Origin: Bacillus sp. 1NLA3E
GTDB lineage: Bacteria; Bacillota; Bacilli; Bacillales; Cytobacillaceae
NCBI RefSeq assembly: GCF_000242895.2
Contig: NC_021171.1
Coordinates: 1,708,001 to 1,772,000 of the forward strand
Direction of reading: 5' to 3'
DNA length: 64,000 nt
The notes under the pieces are model-generated. The model was given only the letters and a program-made list of their open reading frames with translations, did no database searches and was not told the DNA's origin. This document shows, piece after piece, positions 8,325 through 16,386 of the stretch (the first letter of the stretch is position 1; each line of letters opens with the position of its first letter). The position numbers were made by a program, and so were the translations under genes.

Positions 8325-8420
8325 AGTAAAAGGCAAATCTATTGAAAGATAGTGACGCAAAGTTACAGGTCTAAAATTAGAGGAGTTCTCTGATTATGAC
8401 GGCTGGGCTGCCTGAAATAA
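8325..8420 (+). promoter_or_regulatory. Cyclic-di-GMP-I (GEMM-I) riboswitch
   Basis: The conserved GEMM-I blocks occur in order: AAAGGCAAA (8329-8337), a stem CTATT/GATAG capped by a GAAA tetraloop (8344-8347), GTGACGCAAAG (8352-8362), CAGGTCTAA as tetraloop receptor, a second stem AATTAGAG/CTCTGATT, then GACGGCTGGGCTGCCTGAA (8398-8416). AGGCA and TGCCT can close the base of the structure. The aptamer ends only a few bases before the ribosome binding site of the SinI-like gene, which favours control of translation start; no separate terminator is visible between them. Aptamer assignment is firm; the direction of control is not known. Confidence 0.88.
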
Positions 8421-8439
8421 TTGGGCTGGAGGGAGAGGA

Positions 8440-8580
8440 ATGGTAGGGGGAGTAATACTTAGTCATGAGGAATTAGATTTGGAATGGGTTGAGCTAATAA
8501 TGAATGCTCTGGATATGGGGTTGTCAGAAGAGGAGATTAGGTCATTTTTGGATGAATCTACACAAAGTATACCTCATTAG
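8440..8580 (+). CDS. sinI: SinI-like anti-repressor, 46 residues
   Basis: A short frame behind GGAGGGAG (8428-8435) and an ATG five bases on. The product contains LDLEWVELIMNALDMGLSEE followed by EIRSFLDES. This matches the B. subtilis SinI dimerisation helices (as I recall them, LDQEWVELMVEAKEANISPE then EIRKYLL) nearly residue for residue. SinI peptides bind SinR and release it from matrix promoters. There is no DNA-binding domain and no sinR beside it. Its place between the TasA locus and a cyclic-di-GMP aptamer suggests that the second messenger sets its level. Confidence 0.88.
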   Translation: MVGGVILSHEELDLEWVELIMNALDMGLSEEEIRSFLDESTQSIPH

Positions 8581-8652
8581 ATAGAAAACTAAAATGAAAA
8601 GGAAGATTCGAATTGATCATAATGGTTATTAATAACATAGATGATGTAAGAC

Positions 8653-8707
8653 AAAAAAAATAAGCTGCTATTTTGGAATAACCAAAATTCAGCTTATTTT
8701 TTTGCTT
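8653..8707 (+). terminator. Terminator after the SinI-like gene
   Basis: A long hairpin: AAAAAATAAGCTG pairs with CAGCTTATTTTTT, with ATTTTGG/CCAAAAT inside, followed by a T-run. The A/T symmetry could allow it to work both ways. Confidence 0.8.
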
Positions 8708-8793
8708 TTTTTGATTCAAGTATTCGTGGTTGTTCATTATAGGTATTTCATTAAAGAAAATGATAGGGGAATTTTTGAATTTCAAAATCACAC

Positions 8794-8938
8794 TTGACAG
8801 GTAGGATAAGTGAGGATAAGATGAAGATATTGTTAGGTAATATTTAACATAATAACTTGGAATTCCCACCTGATATATGTTTTGTCTGAAAAGTGGGGAA
8901 TCCTTCAAGCTAATAGTGCATGCTGATTGGATAAACCG
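8794..8938 (+). promoter_or_regulatory. Promoter and structured leader of the YezD-like gene
   Basis: TTGACA (8794-8799), 17 bases, TAAGAT (8817-8822) is a good vegetative promoter. The leader holds TTAGGTAATATTTAACAT (8833-8850) and a strong stem GGAATTCCCAC (8859-8869) with GTGGGGAATCC (8893-8903), then runs into a terminator. The layout resembles transcription attenuation. The same promoter spacer and TTAGG...ATTTAACAT element recur before ssuB at 9338-9393. It does not match SAM-I, T-box or another class I know. TTGGAATT at 8857-8864 might be a CymR-type half-site. Confidence 0.6.
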
Positions 8939-8973
8939 AAGGCGCATACTTAATAAAAGTATGCGCCTTTTTT
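8939..8973 (+). terminator. Leader terminator before the YezD-like gene
   Basis: AAGGCGCATACTT pairs with AAGTATGCGCC around AATAA, followed by six T. It lies 109 bases before the next start codon, so it probably decides read-through into the YezD-like gene. Confidence 0.85.
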
Positions 8974-9081
8974 ATTACTCAAAAAAAAAGGGGGGATTCA
9001 TCTTTCTTAATTAAATATGATGGATTCTTTAATGAGATAAATGATTATCGTAGATTTCAAAATTGAGAGGAGAATGATAAA

Positions 9082-9264
9082 ATGGCAGATTTTGAACAAG
9101 AGAAAAAGAAATATATTTTGGATTCATTAAAGGATTTGCAATTTGGTTCTCTCGTGATTACCATTCATGACGGGCAAATTACACAAGTGGACAAAACCGA
9201 GAAAAATCGTTTTATTTCAAAAAGTAAATCAAAGACCAATAGGGCAGTACAAACTTATAATTAA
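9082..9264 (+). CDS. YezD family small protein (DUF2292), copy 1
   Basis: A 60-residue protein. The core KDLQFGSLVITIHDGQITQVDKTEK is the DUF2292/YezD signature (a small beta-hairpin protein of unknown function usually found with sulfur genes). A second copy lies at 21204-21344 in the sulfate-assimilation operon. A basic Ser/Lys tail follows the domain. GAGAGGAG precedes the ATG by ten bases. The neighbour downstream is the sulfonate operon. Confidence 0.82.
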   Translation: MADFEQEKKKYILDSLKDLQFGSLVITIHDGQITQVDKTEKNRFISKSKSKTNRAVQTYN

Positions 9265-9328
9265 GAGCTTTTAACTAAGAAATGATGATCGAGTTATTTG
9301 TATTTTTCGAAATGATTAGTTTATTTTA

Positions 9329-9534
9329 AATTCCAAGTTGACTTATGTGATAAATAAGGATAATATAGCAATTATTAGGAAATTATTTAACATTTCTTAG
9401 GATATCAGCAGTTGCTATCCGATAACGGAAGGACTGAAAGCTTTAGAGATGTTTAAAACTAAAATTTATAGCCGTTTATTACGGTTAATACAAATTAGAC
9501 AACTTAATAAGATATTTGGCTTATCAGACAACTG
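9329..9534 (+). promoter_or_regulatory. Promoter and leader of the sulfonate operon
   Basis: TTGACT (9338-9343), 17 bases, TAATAT (9361-9366) forms the promoter; AATTCCAA (9329-9336), the reverse complement of the TTGGAATT in the previous leader, abuts the -35 box. Downstream TTATTAGGAAATTATTTAACAT (9372-9393) echoes the first leader. GGATA (9400-9404) and TATCC (9416-9420) can pair, as can ATAAG/CTTAT near 9507-9524. The leader ends in a terminator. Regulation by sulfur supply through an attenuator or a CymR-like repressor is inferred. Confidence 0.6.
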
Positions 9535-9587
9535 AAGGCTGCTCTTCTTTTTTTTTATATTGATAAAAGATAGCAGTCTTTTTTTTA
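9535..9587 (+). terminator. Leader terminator before ssuB
   Basis: AAGGCTGCT pairs (with one G-U) with AGCAGTCTT around a long AT loop, followed by a T-run to 9587. It stands 97 bases before the ssuB start. Confidence 0.75.
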
Positions 9588-9683
9588 TTCTTTTTTTAAA
9601 TCAGTAAGTGTTGATAGGGGGAAGGCAAATTTGTCGTTTTTGGGTAAGTCTGGAGCAAACAAGAAGGAGGAGGGGAAGCAAGG

Positions 9684-10451
9684 ATGAGTGTAGTCATTGA
9701 ATCGTTGAATCGAACCTTTATAAAATCACAACAAGTTATTCAAGCTTTGCAGGATGTCAATTTACATATTAACAAAGGAGAATTCATTACGATTATTGGT
9801 CCAAGTGGGTGTGGGAAGAGTACCTTATTAAAGATTGTTGTAGGGCTCGATCTCAATTTTGAAGGTACAGTGAAAATTAGTAATGTCGACCTTAAAGGTC
9901 CAGGAATTAAGCAAGGGTTCATATTCCAAGAGCATCGTCTTTTCCCATGGTTGACTGTCGAAAAAAATATTGCAGCAGATCTATCTTTAAAAGATCCTGA
10001 AGTAAGGAAGAAGGTAGATGAATTAATTGAGATTGTCAGATTAACAGGGTTTGAGAAAGCATACCCAAGGGAATTATCGGGAGGAATGTCACAGAGAGTG
10101 GCAATAGCCAGAGCGCTACTTAGAGATCCGGAGGTCCTACTTCTGGATGAACCGTTTGGGGCACTTGATGCATTCACAAGGACTCACCTGCAAGATGTAC
10201 TCCTTGATATTTGGAGGAAGAAAGGCACAACAATGATTCTAGTGACCCACGATCTTGATGAATCTATCTATCTTGGACAACGCGTGGTAATTATGAGCCC
10301 TAGACCAGGAAGAGTTAGCAAAACAATTACAATTGATTTACCATATCCTCGTAAAAAAGTAAATCGTACGTTTCAGGAGCTTAGACAACGCGTTTTAGAA
10401 GAATTTGAGAAATCGGATGACCTTCTTTTAGTAGAAGGTTCCGGAATTTAA
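9684..10451 (+). CDS. ssuB: Aliphatic sulfonate ABC transporter, ATP-binding subunit
   Basis: A 255-residue ABC ATPase: Walker [10 protein letters not shown] (about 39-47), signature LSGGMSQR (about 132-139), Walker [13 protein letters not shown] (about 151-162), H-loop THDLDE. The SsuB/TauB/NrtD type is fixed by the partners: a sulfonate-type binding protein, one permease, and the SsuE-like and SsuD enzymes downstream. It energises uptake of alkanesulfonates as a sulfur source. AAGGAGGAGGGG precedes the ATG. Confidence 0.9.
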   Translation: MSVVIESLNRTFIKSQQVIQALQDVNLHINKGEFITIIGPSGCGKSTLLKIVVGLDLNFEGTVKISNVDLKGPGIKQGFIFQEHRLFPWLTVEKNIAADLSLKDPEVRKKVDELIEIVRLTGFEKAYPRELSGGMSQRVAIARALLRDPEVLLLDEPFGALDAFTRTHLQDVLLDIWRKKGTTMILVTHDLDESIYLGQRVVIMSPRPGRVSKTITIDLPYPRKKVNRTFQELRQRVLEEFEKSDDLLLVEGSGI

Positions 10452-10470
10452 TCGGAAAGGGATAAAAATC

Positions 10471-11493
10471 ATGAAAAAATTTAAAATTATTGGTTTAATA
10501 TTTATTCTTAGTTTGAGTTTACTAGCAGGGTGTTCCTCCACAGAATCAAAGCAAGAAAGCGTAAAGGCAACCACAAAAAGTGAAAATGTCACTGTCAATA
10601 TCGGGATTCAACAACTCATCGGACCACTTCTGTTAGCGAAAAACAAGGGATGGTTTGAGGAAGGCTTCGCCAAAGTTGGAGCTAAGGTAACCTGGGCAGA
10701 ATTCCAAAGTGGTCCACCTCATTTTGAAGCAATGGCCTCTGACCGCTTGGATTTCGGTCAAGTTGGAAACTCACCAGTCATTTCAGCACAGGCAGCAGAT
10801 ATTGATTTTAAGGAAATTAACACGATCAGTAAGGGATTAAAGGGAAATGCCATTCTCGTACAAAAAAATAGTCCAATTAAAAATATAAAAGATCTTAAAG
10901 GTAAAAAAATTGCCGTAGCAAAGGGAAGCAGCGCTTTTAATTTACTGTATCGTGCCATCGATCAAGCTGGATTAAAACCAGATGATATTGAGATTATTCA
11001 ACTTCAGCCTGATGAAGCGCAACCTGCGTTTGAAACAGGTTCAGTTGATGCTTGGGCCATTTGGGATCCTTTTGTCAGCTTACAGCAAATAAACCATGAC
11101 GCCAGAGTTTTGGCAGACGGTGACACCTTAAAGGTCGTTTCACCAAGTTTCACCATTGTACGTGGGGAATTTGCAGATGAACACCCTGAGCTTGTGGTTG
11201 AGTTTTTAAAAATATATGAGAAAGCTCTAAAATACCAAAATGAGCATACCGATGAAGCAATTAAAATATATGCAAAAGAGAAAAAAATCGATCCAGAAGT
11301 GGTAAAGCAGGTGTTGAAAAATTCTGTAGCGATTAATGTACCAGTTGATGAGAAAATTGTGGAAGCACAACAGGACACCGCCGACTTCCAATACTCTTTA
11401 AAGGCCATCAACAAAAAAATAAATGTATCAAAGGTTGCAGATAACACGTTTATTAACAAAGCATTAAAAGAGTTAGAAAAAGAAAATAAATAA
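10471..11493 (+). CDS. ssuA: Aliphatic sulfonate ABC transporter, substrate-binding lipoprotein
   Basis: A 340-residue lipoprotein with lipobox LLAGC (cysteine about 21). The mature fold is the NMT1/SsuA periplasmic-binding type: VNIGIQQLIGPLLLAKNKGW, then QSGPPHFEAMASDRLDFGQVG, GKKIAVAKGSSAFNLLY and VDAWAIWDPF. It captures sulfonates at the outer face of the membrane. It lies 19 bases after ssuB in the same operon. Residue order and context agree; exact substrate range cannot be read from the sequence. Confidence 0.9.
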   Translation: MKKFKIIGLIFILSLSLLAGCSSTESKQESVKATTKSENVTVNIGIQQLIGPLLLAKNKGWFEEGFAKVGAKVTWAEFQSGPPHFEAMASDRLDFGQVGNSPVISAQAADIDFKEINTISKGLKGNAILVQKNSPIKNIKDLKGKKIAVAKGSSAFNLLYRAIDQAGLKPDDIEIIQLQPDEAQPAFETGSVDAWAIWDPFVSLQQINHDARVLADGDTLKVVSPSFTIVRGEFADEHPELVVEFLKIYEKALKYQNEHTDEAIKIYAKEKKIDPEVVKQVLKNSVAINVPVDEKIVEAQQDTADFQYSLKAINKKINVSKVADNTFINKALKELEKENK

Positions 11494-11508
11494 TCGGAGG
11501 TGAATTTG

Positions 11509-12384
11509 ATGAGTAAAACAAAGGAAGTTTCTCTTTCATCCAATCCAATATTTAAGTTTCGTGCTCCGTTATTTATTAAAAAACGTGGTAAGAGAGTTAC
11601 GATACAAAAACAACTCATTGTCATGCTACGAGGGCTCATATTACCAGTAGCTGTGGTTGCCATTTGGCAATTAGTCGGTTCCTTCGGACTAGTTTCAAAA
11701 ACGTTGTTACCGACTCCGTGGGCGATTTTGGGATCCTTTACAGATCTGATCGTCACTGGTGAGTTATGGGGCCACATGGAAATTAGTATATGGCGAGCTG
11801 CTATCGGATTTGTCATTGGTGCTGGGTTAGGCTTATTACTTGGTTTGTTTGTAGGATTCTCGAATAAGACGGAGCATTTTATGGATCCTTCTTTACAAAT
11901 GCTCAGGACTGTTCCCCATCTTGCGGTCGCACCACTGTTTATCTTGTGGTTTGGTTTTGGAGAGACTTCAAAAATTTTACTGATTGCGAAGGGCGCATTT
12001 TTTCCAATCTATGTTAATACGTTTTTGGGAATAAGAGGTGTCGATTCGAAATTGTTTGACGTCGCAAGAGTCTTGGAATTCAGTCGCTTGAAACTGATTA
12101 CCAAATTGATTATTCCTGCTGCACTTCCAAATATCCTTCTTGGTGTACGGTTGTCACTTGGAGTAGCTTGGCTTGGGTTGGTAGTCGCTGAATTAATGGG
12201 ATCAAGCGAAGGGATTGGCTACATGATTATGGATGCACGACAATTTTCAAATACCGAAGTTGTATTTGTGGGCATCATTATTTTTGCATTAGTTGGGAAA
12301 TTTACAGATTCAGTTGTCCGTCTCTTTGAGACTAGACTATTAAAGTGGCAAGATCACTTCTCTGGTGAAAATAAAACGAATTAA
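11509..12384 (+). CDS. ssuC: Aliphatic sulfonate ABC transporter, permease
   Basis: A 291-residue permease with about six membrane segments and the EAA loop (DVARVLEFSRLKLITKLIIPAALP, about 184-207, given here only as its position with key residues A, G-like F and P) that contacts SsuB. The start ATG 11509 lies eight bases after GGAGG at 11496-11500; the upstream in-frame GTG overlaps that site. It completes the transporter and sits 15 bases after ssuA. Confidence 0.9.
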   Translation: MSKTKEVSLSSNPIFKFRAPLFIKKRGKRVTIQKQLIVMLRGLILPVAVVAIWQLVGSFGLVSKTLLPTPWAILGSFTDLIVTGELWGHMEISIWRAAIGFVIGAGLGLLLGLFVGFSNKTEHFMDPSLQMLRTVPHLAVAPLFILWFGFGETSKILLIAKGAFFPIYVNTFLGIRGVDSKLFDVARVLEFSRLKLITKLIIPAALPNILLGVRLSLGVAWLGLVVAELMGSSEGIGYMIMDARQFSNTEVVFVGIIIFALVGKFTDSVVRLFETRLLKWQDHFSGENKTN

Positions 12385-12471
12385 TGAAGCAGTAATACAT
12401 TCTTTTGCTCTAAAAGTAAGTAAACATCTTGGAAAACTAATATTTATTTTACAAAAAGGAAGGGGATTTAC

Positions 12472-13023
12472 ATGGGTAAATTTGTAATTGTTTCAGGCAG
12501 TCCAGCAGAATTCTCAAGATCAGCGGCAATCGCCAAATTTGTGGGTGAATTATTGGAAGAAAACAACGAGGTTGAGTTCATCCACGTAAAAGATTTACCA
12601 CCAGAAGATTTGGTCTATGCAAAATGGGACAGTGAAGCAATCAAAAAATCAATTAGGCTGATTGAAAGTGCTGATGCTTTGGTGGTTATTAGTCCAGTCT
12701 ATAAAGCAAGTTATACAGGGTTATTAAAAACATTTATTGACTTACTTCCAGAAAAGTCTCTTGTGAATAAAACAATATTACCGATTTTAAATGGGGGCAC
12801 AGTTGCGCATCTATTATCACTTGAATATGCATTTAAACCTGTGTTCTCGGTATTAGGTGCGACAGATATTGTCAATGGTGTTTATTTGGTTGATTCACAG
12901 GTTCAGTATCGAGAAACAGAAATAACCTTTATTGAAAATGAAGCGGAACAGCGACTGAGAAACAATGTTAGTGAATTAATCAGCAGGGTAAATAATCAAC
13001 CAACATTAGTGATAAAAGGGTAA
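12472..13023 (+). CDS. ssuE: NADPH-dependent FMN reductase (SsuE-like)
   Basis: A 183-residue flavodoxin-fold reductase: [17 protein letters not shown] (about 6-22) is the FMN phosphate loop and [20 protein letters not shown] (about 70-89) is the SsuE/ArsH-type signature. It should supply reduced FMN to the monooxygenase encoded 14 bases downstream. An 87-base gap separates it from ssuC; no terminator is visible there, and GGAAGGGG precedes the ATG. Confidence 0.88.
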   Translation: MGKFVIVSGSPAEFSRSAAIAKFVGELLEENNEVEFIHVKDLPPEDLVYAKWDSEAIKKSIRLIESADALVVISPVYKASYTGLLKTFIDLLPEKSLVNKTILPILNGGTVAHLLSLEYAFKPVFSVLGATDIVNGVYLVDSQVQYRETEITFIENEAEQRLRNNVSELISRVNNQPTLVIKG

Positions 13024-13037
13024 GGGGGGATCAAATA

Positions 13038-14165
13038 ATGGAGATTTTATGGTTTATTCCTTCAAGTGGTGATACTCGTTATTTAGGAACTACAAAGGGG
13101 GCACGACAAGCGGAATATAGTTATTTCCGCCAGATTGCACAAGCGACGGATCGTCTCGGCTATACAGGTGTGCTCATTCCGACCGGAAATTTTTGCGAGG
13201 ATCCTTGGATTTTGGCAAGTGCCCTTGCTGCTGATACAGAAAGACTAAAGTTTTTAGTTGCGGTTCGTCCAGGACTTACACTTCCCTCTGTTGCGGCTCG
13301 AATGACTTCAACACTAGACCGGGTTTCAAATGGTCGAGTGATGATCAATGTGGTTGCTGGAGGAGACCCAGTTGAATTGGCTGGTGATGGAATTTTCCTT
13401 GATCATGATGGACGTTACGAAGCGACAGATGAGTTCTTAACAGTTTGGAAAGGGTTATTAAAAGGAGAAGATGTAGATTTTTCAGGGAAACATCTTAAAG
13501 TTGTAGGAGGGAACCTACTATTTCCACCGGTACAACAGCCCCATCCTCCAGTCTATTTCGGTGGATCATCACCGGCAGGTCACGCTGTGGCGGCAAAACA
13601 TACCGATGTTTATATCACATGGGGAGAACCACCTGCAGAGGTTGAGAAAAAGATTAAGGAAGTTCGTAGCCTAGCAGAGAAAGAGGGAAGAACAGTTCGC
13701 TTCGGAATTCGTCTCCATGTCATAGTAAGAGAAACAGAAAAAGAAGCTTGGGAAGCAGCAGATAAACTAATTAAACATTTAGATTCCGACACAATAGAAG
13801 CTGCACAACGTGGTCGAGATCGGATGGATTCTGTTGGTCAAAAGCGAATGACCGATTTGCATGGATTCGAAAGAGAGGATCTTGAGATTAGTCCAAATTT
13901 ATGGGCAGGGATTGGATTAGTTCGAGGCGGAGCGGGAACTGCACTAGTGGGTGATCCGATTCAGGTATCCGATAGAATCAAAGAATATGCTGATTTAGGG
14001 ATTGATACGTTTGTTCTCTCGGGTTACCCCCATCTTGAGGAAGCCTATCGAACCGCAGAATTACTATTCCCACTTCTTCCAGTTAACGAAAGTAGCGCTG
14101 ATTCCAAGAAAAATATAGTTGGGAGCGTATATGGAAAAAGCTACAGTGCATTCTCACTGTTATAG
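13038..14165 (+). CDS. ssuD: FMNH2-dependent alkanesulfonate monooxygenase
   Basis: A 375-residue TIM-barrel monooxygenase of the bacterial luciferase family. Seen: [21 protein letters not shown] near 46-66, [20 protein letters not shown] near 72-91, and [14 protein letters not shown] near 106-119, all typical of SsuD. It releases sulfite from alkanesulfonates, which can enter cysteine synthesis through the reductase encoded at 25141-26760. Length fits SsuD (about 376). It is the last gene of the operon and is followed by a terminator. Confidence 0.92.
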   Translation: MEILWFIPSSGDTRYLGTTKGARQAEYSYFRQIAQATDRLGYTGVLIPTGNFCEDPWILASALAADTERLKFLVAVRPGLTLPSVAARMTSTLDRVSNGRVMINVVAGGDPVELAGDGIFLDHDGRYEATDEFLTVWKGLLKGEDVDFSGKHLKVVGGNLLFPPVQQPHPPVYFGGSSPAGHAVAAKHTDVYITWGEPPAEVEKKIKEVRSLAEKEGRTVRFGIRLHVIVRETEKEAWEAADKLIKHLDSDTIEAAQRGRDRMDSVGQKRMTDLHGFEREDLEISPNLWAGIGLVRGGAGTALVGDPIQVSDRIKEYADLGIDTFVLSGYPHLEEAYRTAELLFPLLPVNESSADSKKNIVGSVYGKSYSAFSLL

Positions 14166-14176
14166 ATATTTTAATG

Positions 14177-14209
14177 AAAAAAGGTGAGTTCTGAGGAACT
14201 CGCTTTTTT
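14177..14209 (+). terminator. Terminator of the ssu operon
   Basis: GTGAGTTC-TGAG-GAACTCGC flanked by an A-run and followed by six T, 11 bases after the ssuD stop. Confidence 0.88.
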
Positions 14210-14372
14210 GTCTGGAAAAGGGAGTTAACAATAACCCTATAACAATTGTAGTAATGTTCCTAAATATTGTAAATTTCAACGAATGTTCACTGCCTTTCAC
14301 CGGACAGTTGGGGTATAGTAAATTTAAGGAAAAACTTGTTTTTCTAAAAATAAAATATATGAAGGTGATCTT

Positions 14373-16154
14373 ATGATTTATGACCTGGTTTTGTTGCATC
14401 CACCAACCGTGTATGATTTTCGGAAGGAAATGATCTTTACCGGTCCCATCAGCGACGTCGTCCCATCATCACCGGTATTTGAAATGTATCCGATCGGTTT
14501 AACTAGTATCGGAGATTATCTTGAACGATTTGGCTTAAAGGTGAAAATTATCAACATCGCCAACCGAATGTTATTAAATCCAAATTTCGATGTTGAAAAA
14601 AAATTAAGTAAAATCAAGACAAAAGCATTTGGAATTGATCTTCATTGGCTTCCACACGCACACGGAAGTGTTGAGCTGGCAAAGGTCGTCAAAAAACTAC
14701 ACCCAGATGTCCCAGTTATCTTCGGGGGATTATCTTCCACTTACTTCCACAAGGAACTAATCGAATATCCTGAGATTGATTTTGTTATGCGGGGTGATAC
14801 CACAGAAAAACCATTGTTGATGCTGTTAAACCGCATAGAAAACAAACATAAAGACTTCTCAACTATCCCGAACTTAACTTGGAAAAAAGATGGACAATAC
14901 CACTTTAATCCGATTACATATGTTCCAGATGATCTGGATGAGTTTGATTTCCCTGGGTATCGATATATCATTAAATCTGTCTTTAAGTATCGAAATCTAT
15001 TAGACCCTCTACCATATAAAGGCTGGCTCCAATATCCGAACACTGCCCTGCTTACTTCAAAGGGGTGCACATTTAATTGTTTAATTTGCGGCGGATCCAG
15101 AACAGCCTACGACATAAATTGCAATCGGAAAAAACTTGTGATGAAATCACCAAAGAAAATGTTAGAAGACATCGCCTTTATTCAAAGATTTAGTCGTGCA
15201 CCTATTTTTCTACTAAATGATATTAGACAGGGTGGCCCTGAATATGTTCAGGAATTTTTATCAGGTCTTAAAAAGTTAAATATTAAAAATGAAATTGTTT
15301 TTGAACTTTTTCAATTTGCTGATGAAGATTTCTTCAAACAGCTTCATGATGCAATTCCAAAATATAGCATAGAATTAACATTAGAATCATCAGATGAAGA
15401 TTTAAGGCGATTAAATGGAAAGCTGCCATGTACGAACAAAAAAATAATCGAAACACTACAACACGCTTTAAGCCATGACTGTGCGAAAATCGATCTATTC
15501 TTTATGGTTGGTATCCCGGGTCAATCGTATAAAAGTGCAATTGAAAACATTAGTTTTTGTGAAGATATTCACAATATTTGCAATCAAGATACCCGCCTAT
15601 CTTATTTTGTAGCACCATTATCGCCATTCCTTGATCCAGGAAGCCCTGCTTTTGAAAATCCGGATAAATACGGCTATACCAAGATTTATTCAAAATTAGA
15701 AGATTTTCGTCAGGCGATGGTACAACCATCGTGGAAATATATGCTTAGCTATGAAACTGATCAAATGAAGCGTGACGAGATTGTAAAAGCAACTTATGAT
15801 TCAGCCTTATTGTTAAATCAATTTAAATTAAAATACGGATTAATTGACCAAGCAGCGTATGATGATATTGAGACTAAGATTACGAAATCATTAGAATTTA
15901 TCGATAGAATCGATGGGATTTTGGAATTACCTCCACTTGAAAGAGAAGCAGGACTTGCTGAAATCAAAAGGGAAGTAATCGAGGTCAATCGACATAGTAT
16001 CTGTGGGAAAAATGAATTAAAATGGGAAACGAAAAAGTTATACGCAAATTTTGGTTCGTTAACTATTATTGGATTAGAACTGCTTTTAAAAGAGATGGTA
16101 AAAGGGGTTAAATTACAGCTTGGAAAGGTTGACCGACATAAGGTGACCCTTTAA
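14373..16154 (+). CDS. B12-binding/radical SAM protein, Ta0216-like family
   Basis: A 593-residue protein. The N-terminal third is a cobalamin-binding-like Rossmann domain with VFEMYPIGLTSIGDYLERFG (about 35-54), FGIDLHWLPHAHGS (about 88-101) and FGGLSSTYFHKELI. The radical SAM domain carries the cluster motif CTFNCLIC (CxxxCxxC, about 231-238). These phrases fit, from memory, the Ta0216-type B12-radical SAM family, which has no known reaction. It is monocistronic, with GAAGGTGATC before its ATG and a terminator behind. Nearness to ssu and cys genes hints at a sulfur or methyl-transfer role but does not show it. Confidence 0.82.
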   Translation: MIYDLVLLHPPTVYDFRKEMIFTGPISDVVPSSPVFEMYPIGLTSIGDYLERFGLKVKIINIANRMLLNPNFDVEKKLSKIKTKAFGIDLHWLPHAHGSVELAKVVKKLHPDVPVIFGGLSSTYFHKELIEYPEIDFVMRGDTTEKPLLMLLNRIENKHKDFSTIPNLTWKKDGQYHFNPITYVPDDLDEFDFPGYRYIIKSVFKYRNLLDPLPYKGWLQYPNTALLTSKGCTFNCLICGGSRTAYDINCNRKKLVMKSPKKMLEDIAFIQRFSRAPIFLLNDIRQGGPEYVQEFLSGLKKLNIKNEIVFELFQFADEDFFKQLHDAIPKYSIELTLESSDEDLRRLNGKLPCTNKKIIETLQHALSHDCAKIDLFFMVGIPGQSYKSAIENISFCEDIHNICNQDTRLSYFVAPLSPFLDPGSPAFENPDKYGYTKIYSKLEDFRQAMVQPSWKYMLSYETDQMKRDEIVKATYDSALLLNQFKLKYGLIDQAAYDDIETKITKSLEFIDRIDGILELPPLEREAGLAEIKREVIEVNRHSICGKNELKWETKKLYANFGSLTIIGLELLLKEMVKGVKLQLGKVDRHKVTL

Positions 16155-16173
16155 TAATCCGCAATTTAATTAG

Positions 16174-16212
16174 AAAAGGCTGTCGCAATGACTTGCGGCA
16201 GCCTTATTTTAT
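16174..16212 (+). terminator. Terminator of the radical SAM gene
   Basis: AAGGCTGTCGCAA pairs with TTGCGGCAGCCTT around TGAC, followed by ATTTTAT. Confidence 0.85.
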
Positions 16213-16222
16213 AAAATTCTAC

Positions 16223-16362
16223 TGTGTTAAAGCTCAATGTTGATTTTTTTGCACAATGTTGATTGGAGTGGAAGGCGCGAAGACTCCTGCGGGAGGAGGC
16301 TCACCGCCCGCCTCACAGAAAGCGAGTGCCTGGAATGGAAATCAACATTCTAGCATTAACAG
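16223..16362 (+). repeat. GC-rich Bacillus intergenic repeat, copy 2 (internally deleted)
   Basis: Begins with a doubled end (AATGTTGATTTTTTTGCACAATGTTGATTGGAG region) and ends GGAATGGAAATCAACATT. Compared with copy 1 it has lost the AGCAGCGGGACAGGTGAGACC part, going from CTGCGGGAGG straight to AGGCTCACCGCCC. A spurious frame crosses it; it does not encode a protein. Confidence 0.82.
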
Positions 16363-16386
16363 AGCCAAAAATTATATGGTAAGTTA

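Noticed and set aside
8384-8391. GTTCTCT, a SinR half-site, inside the riboswitch
   Set aside because: It is part of the loop and stem of the second aptamer hairpin and has no inverted partner, so chance is the simpler explanation.
11004-11816. 270-residue minus-strand frame
   Set aside because: It lies opposite ssuA/ssuC, which have clear motifs, and it has no ribosome binding site or recognisable domain.
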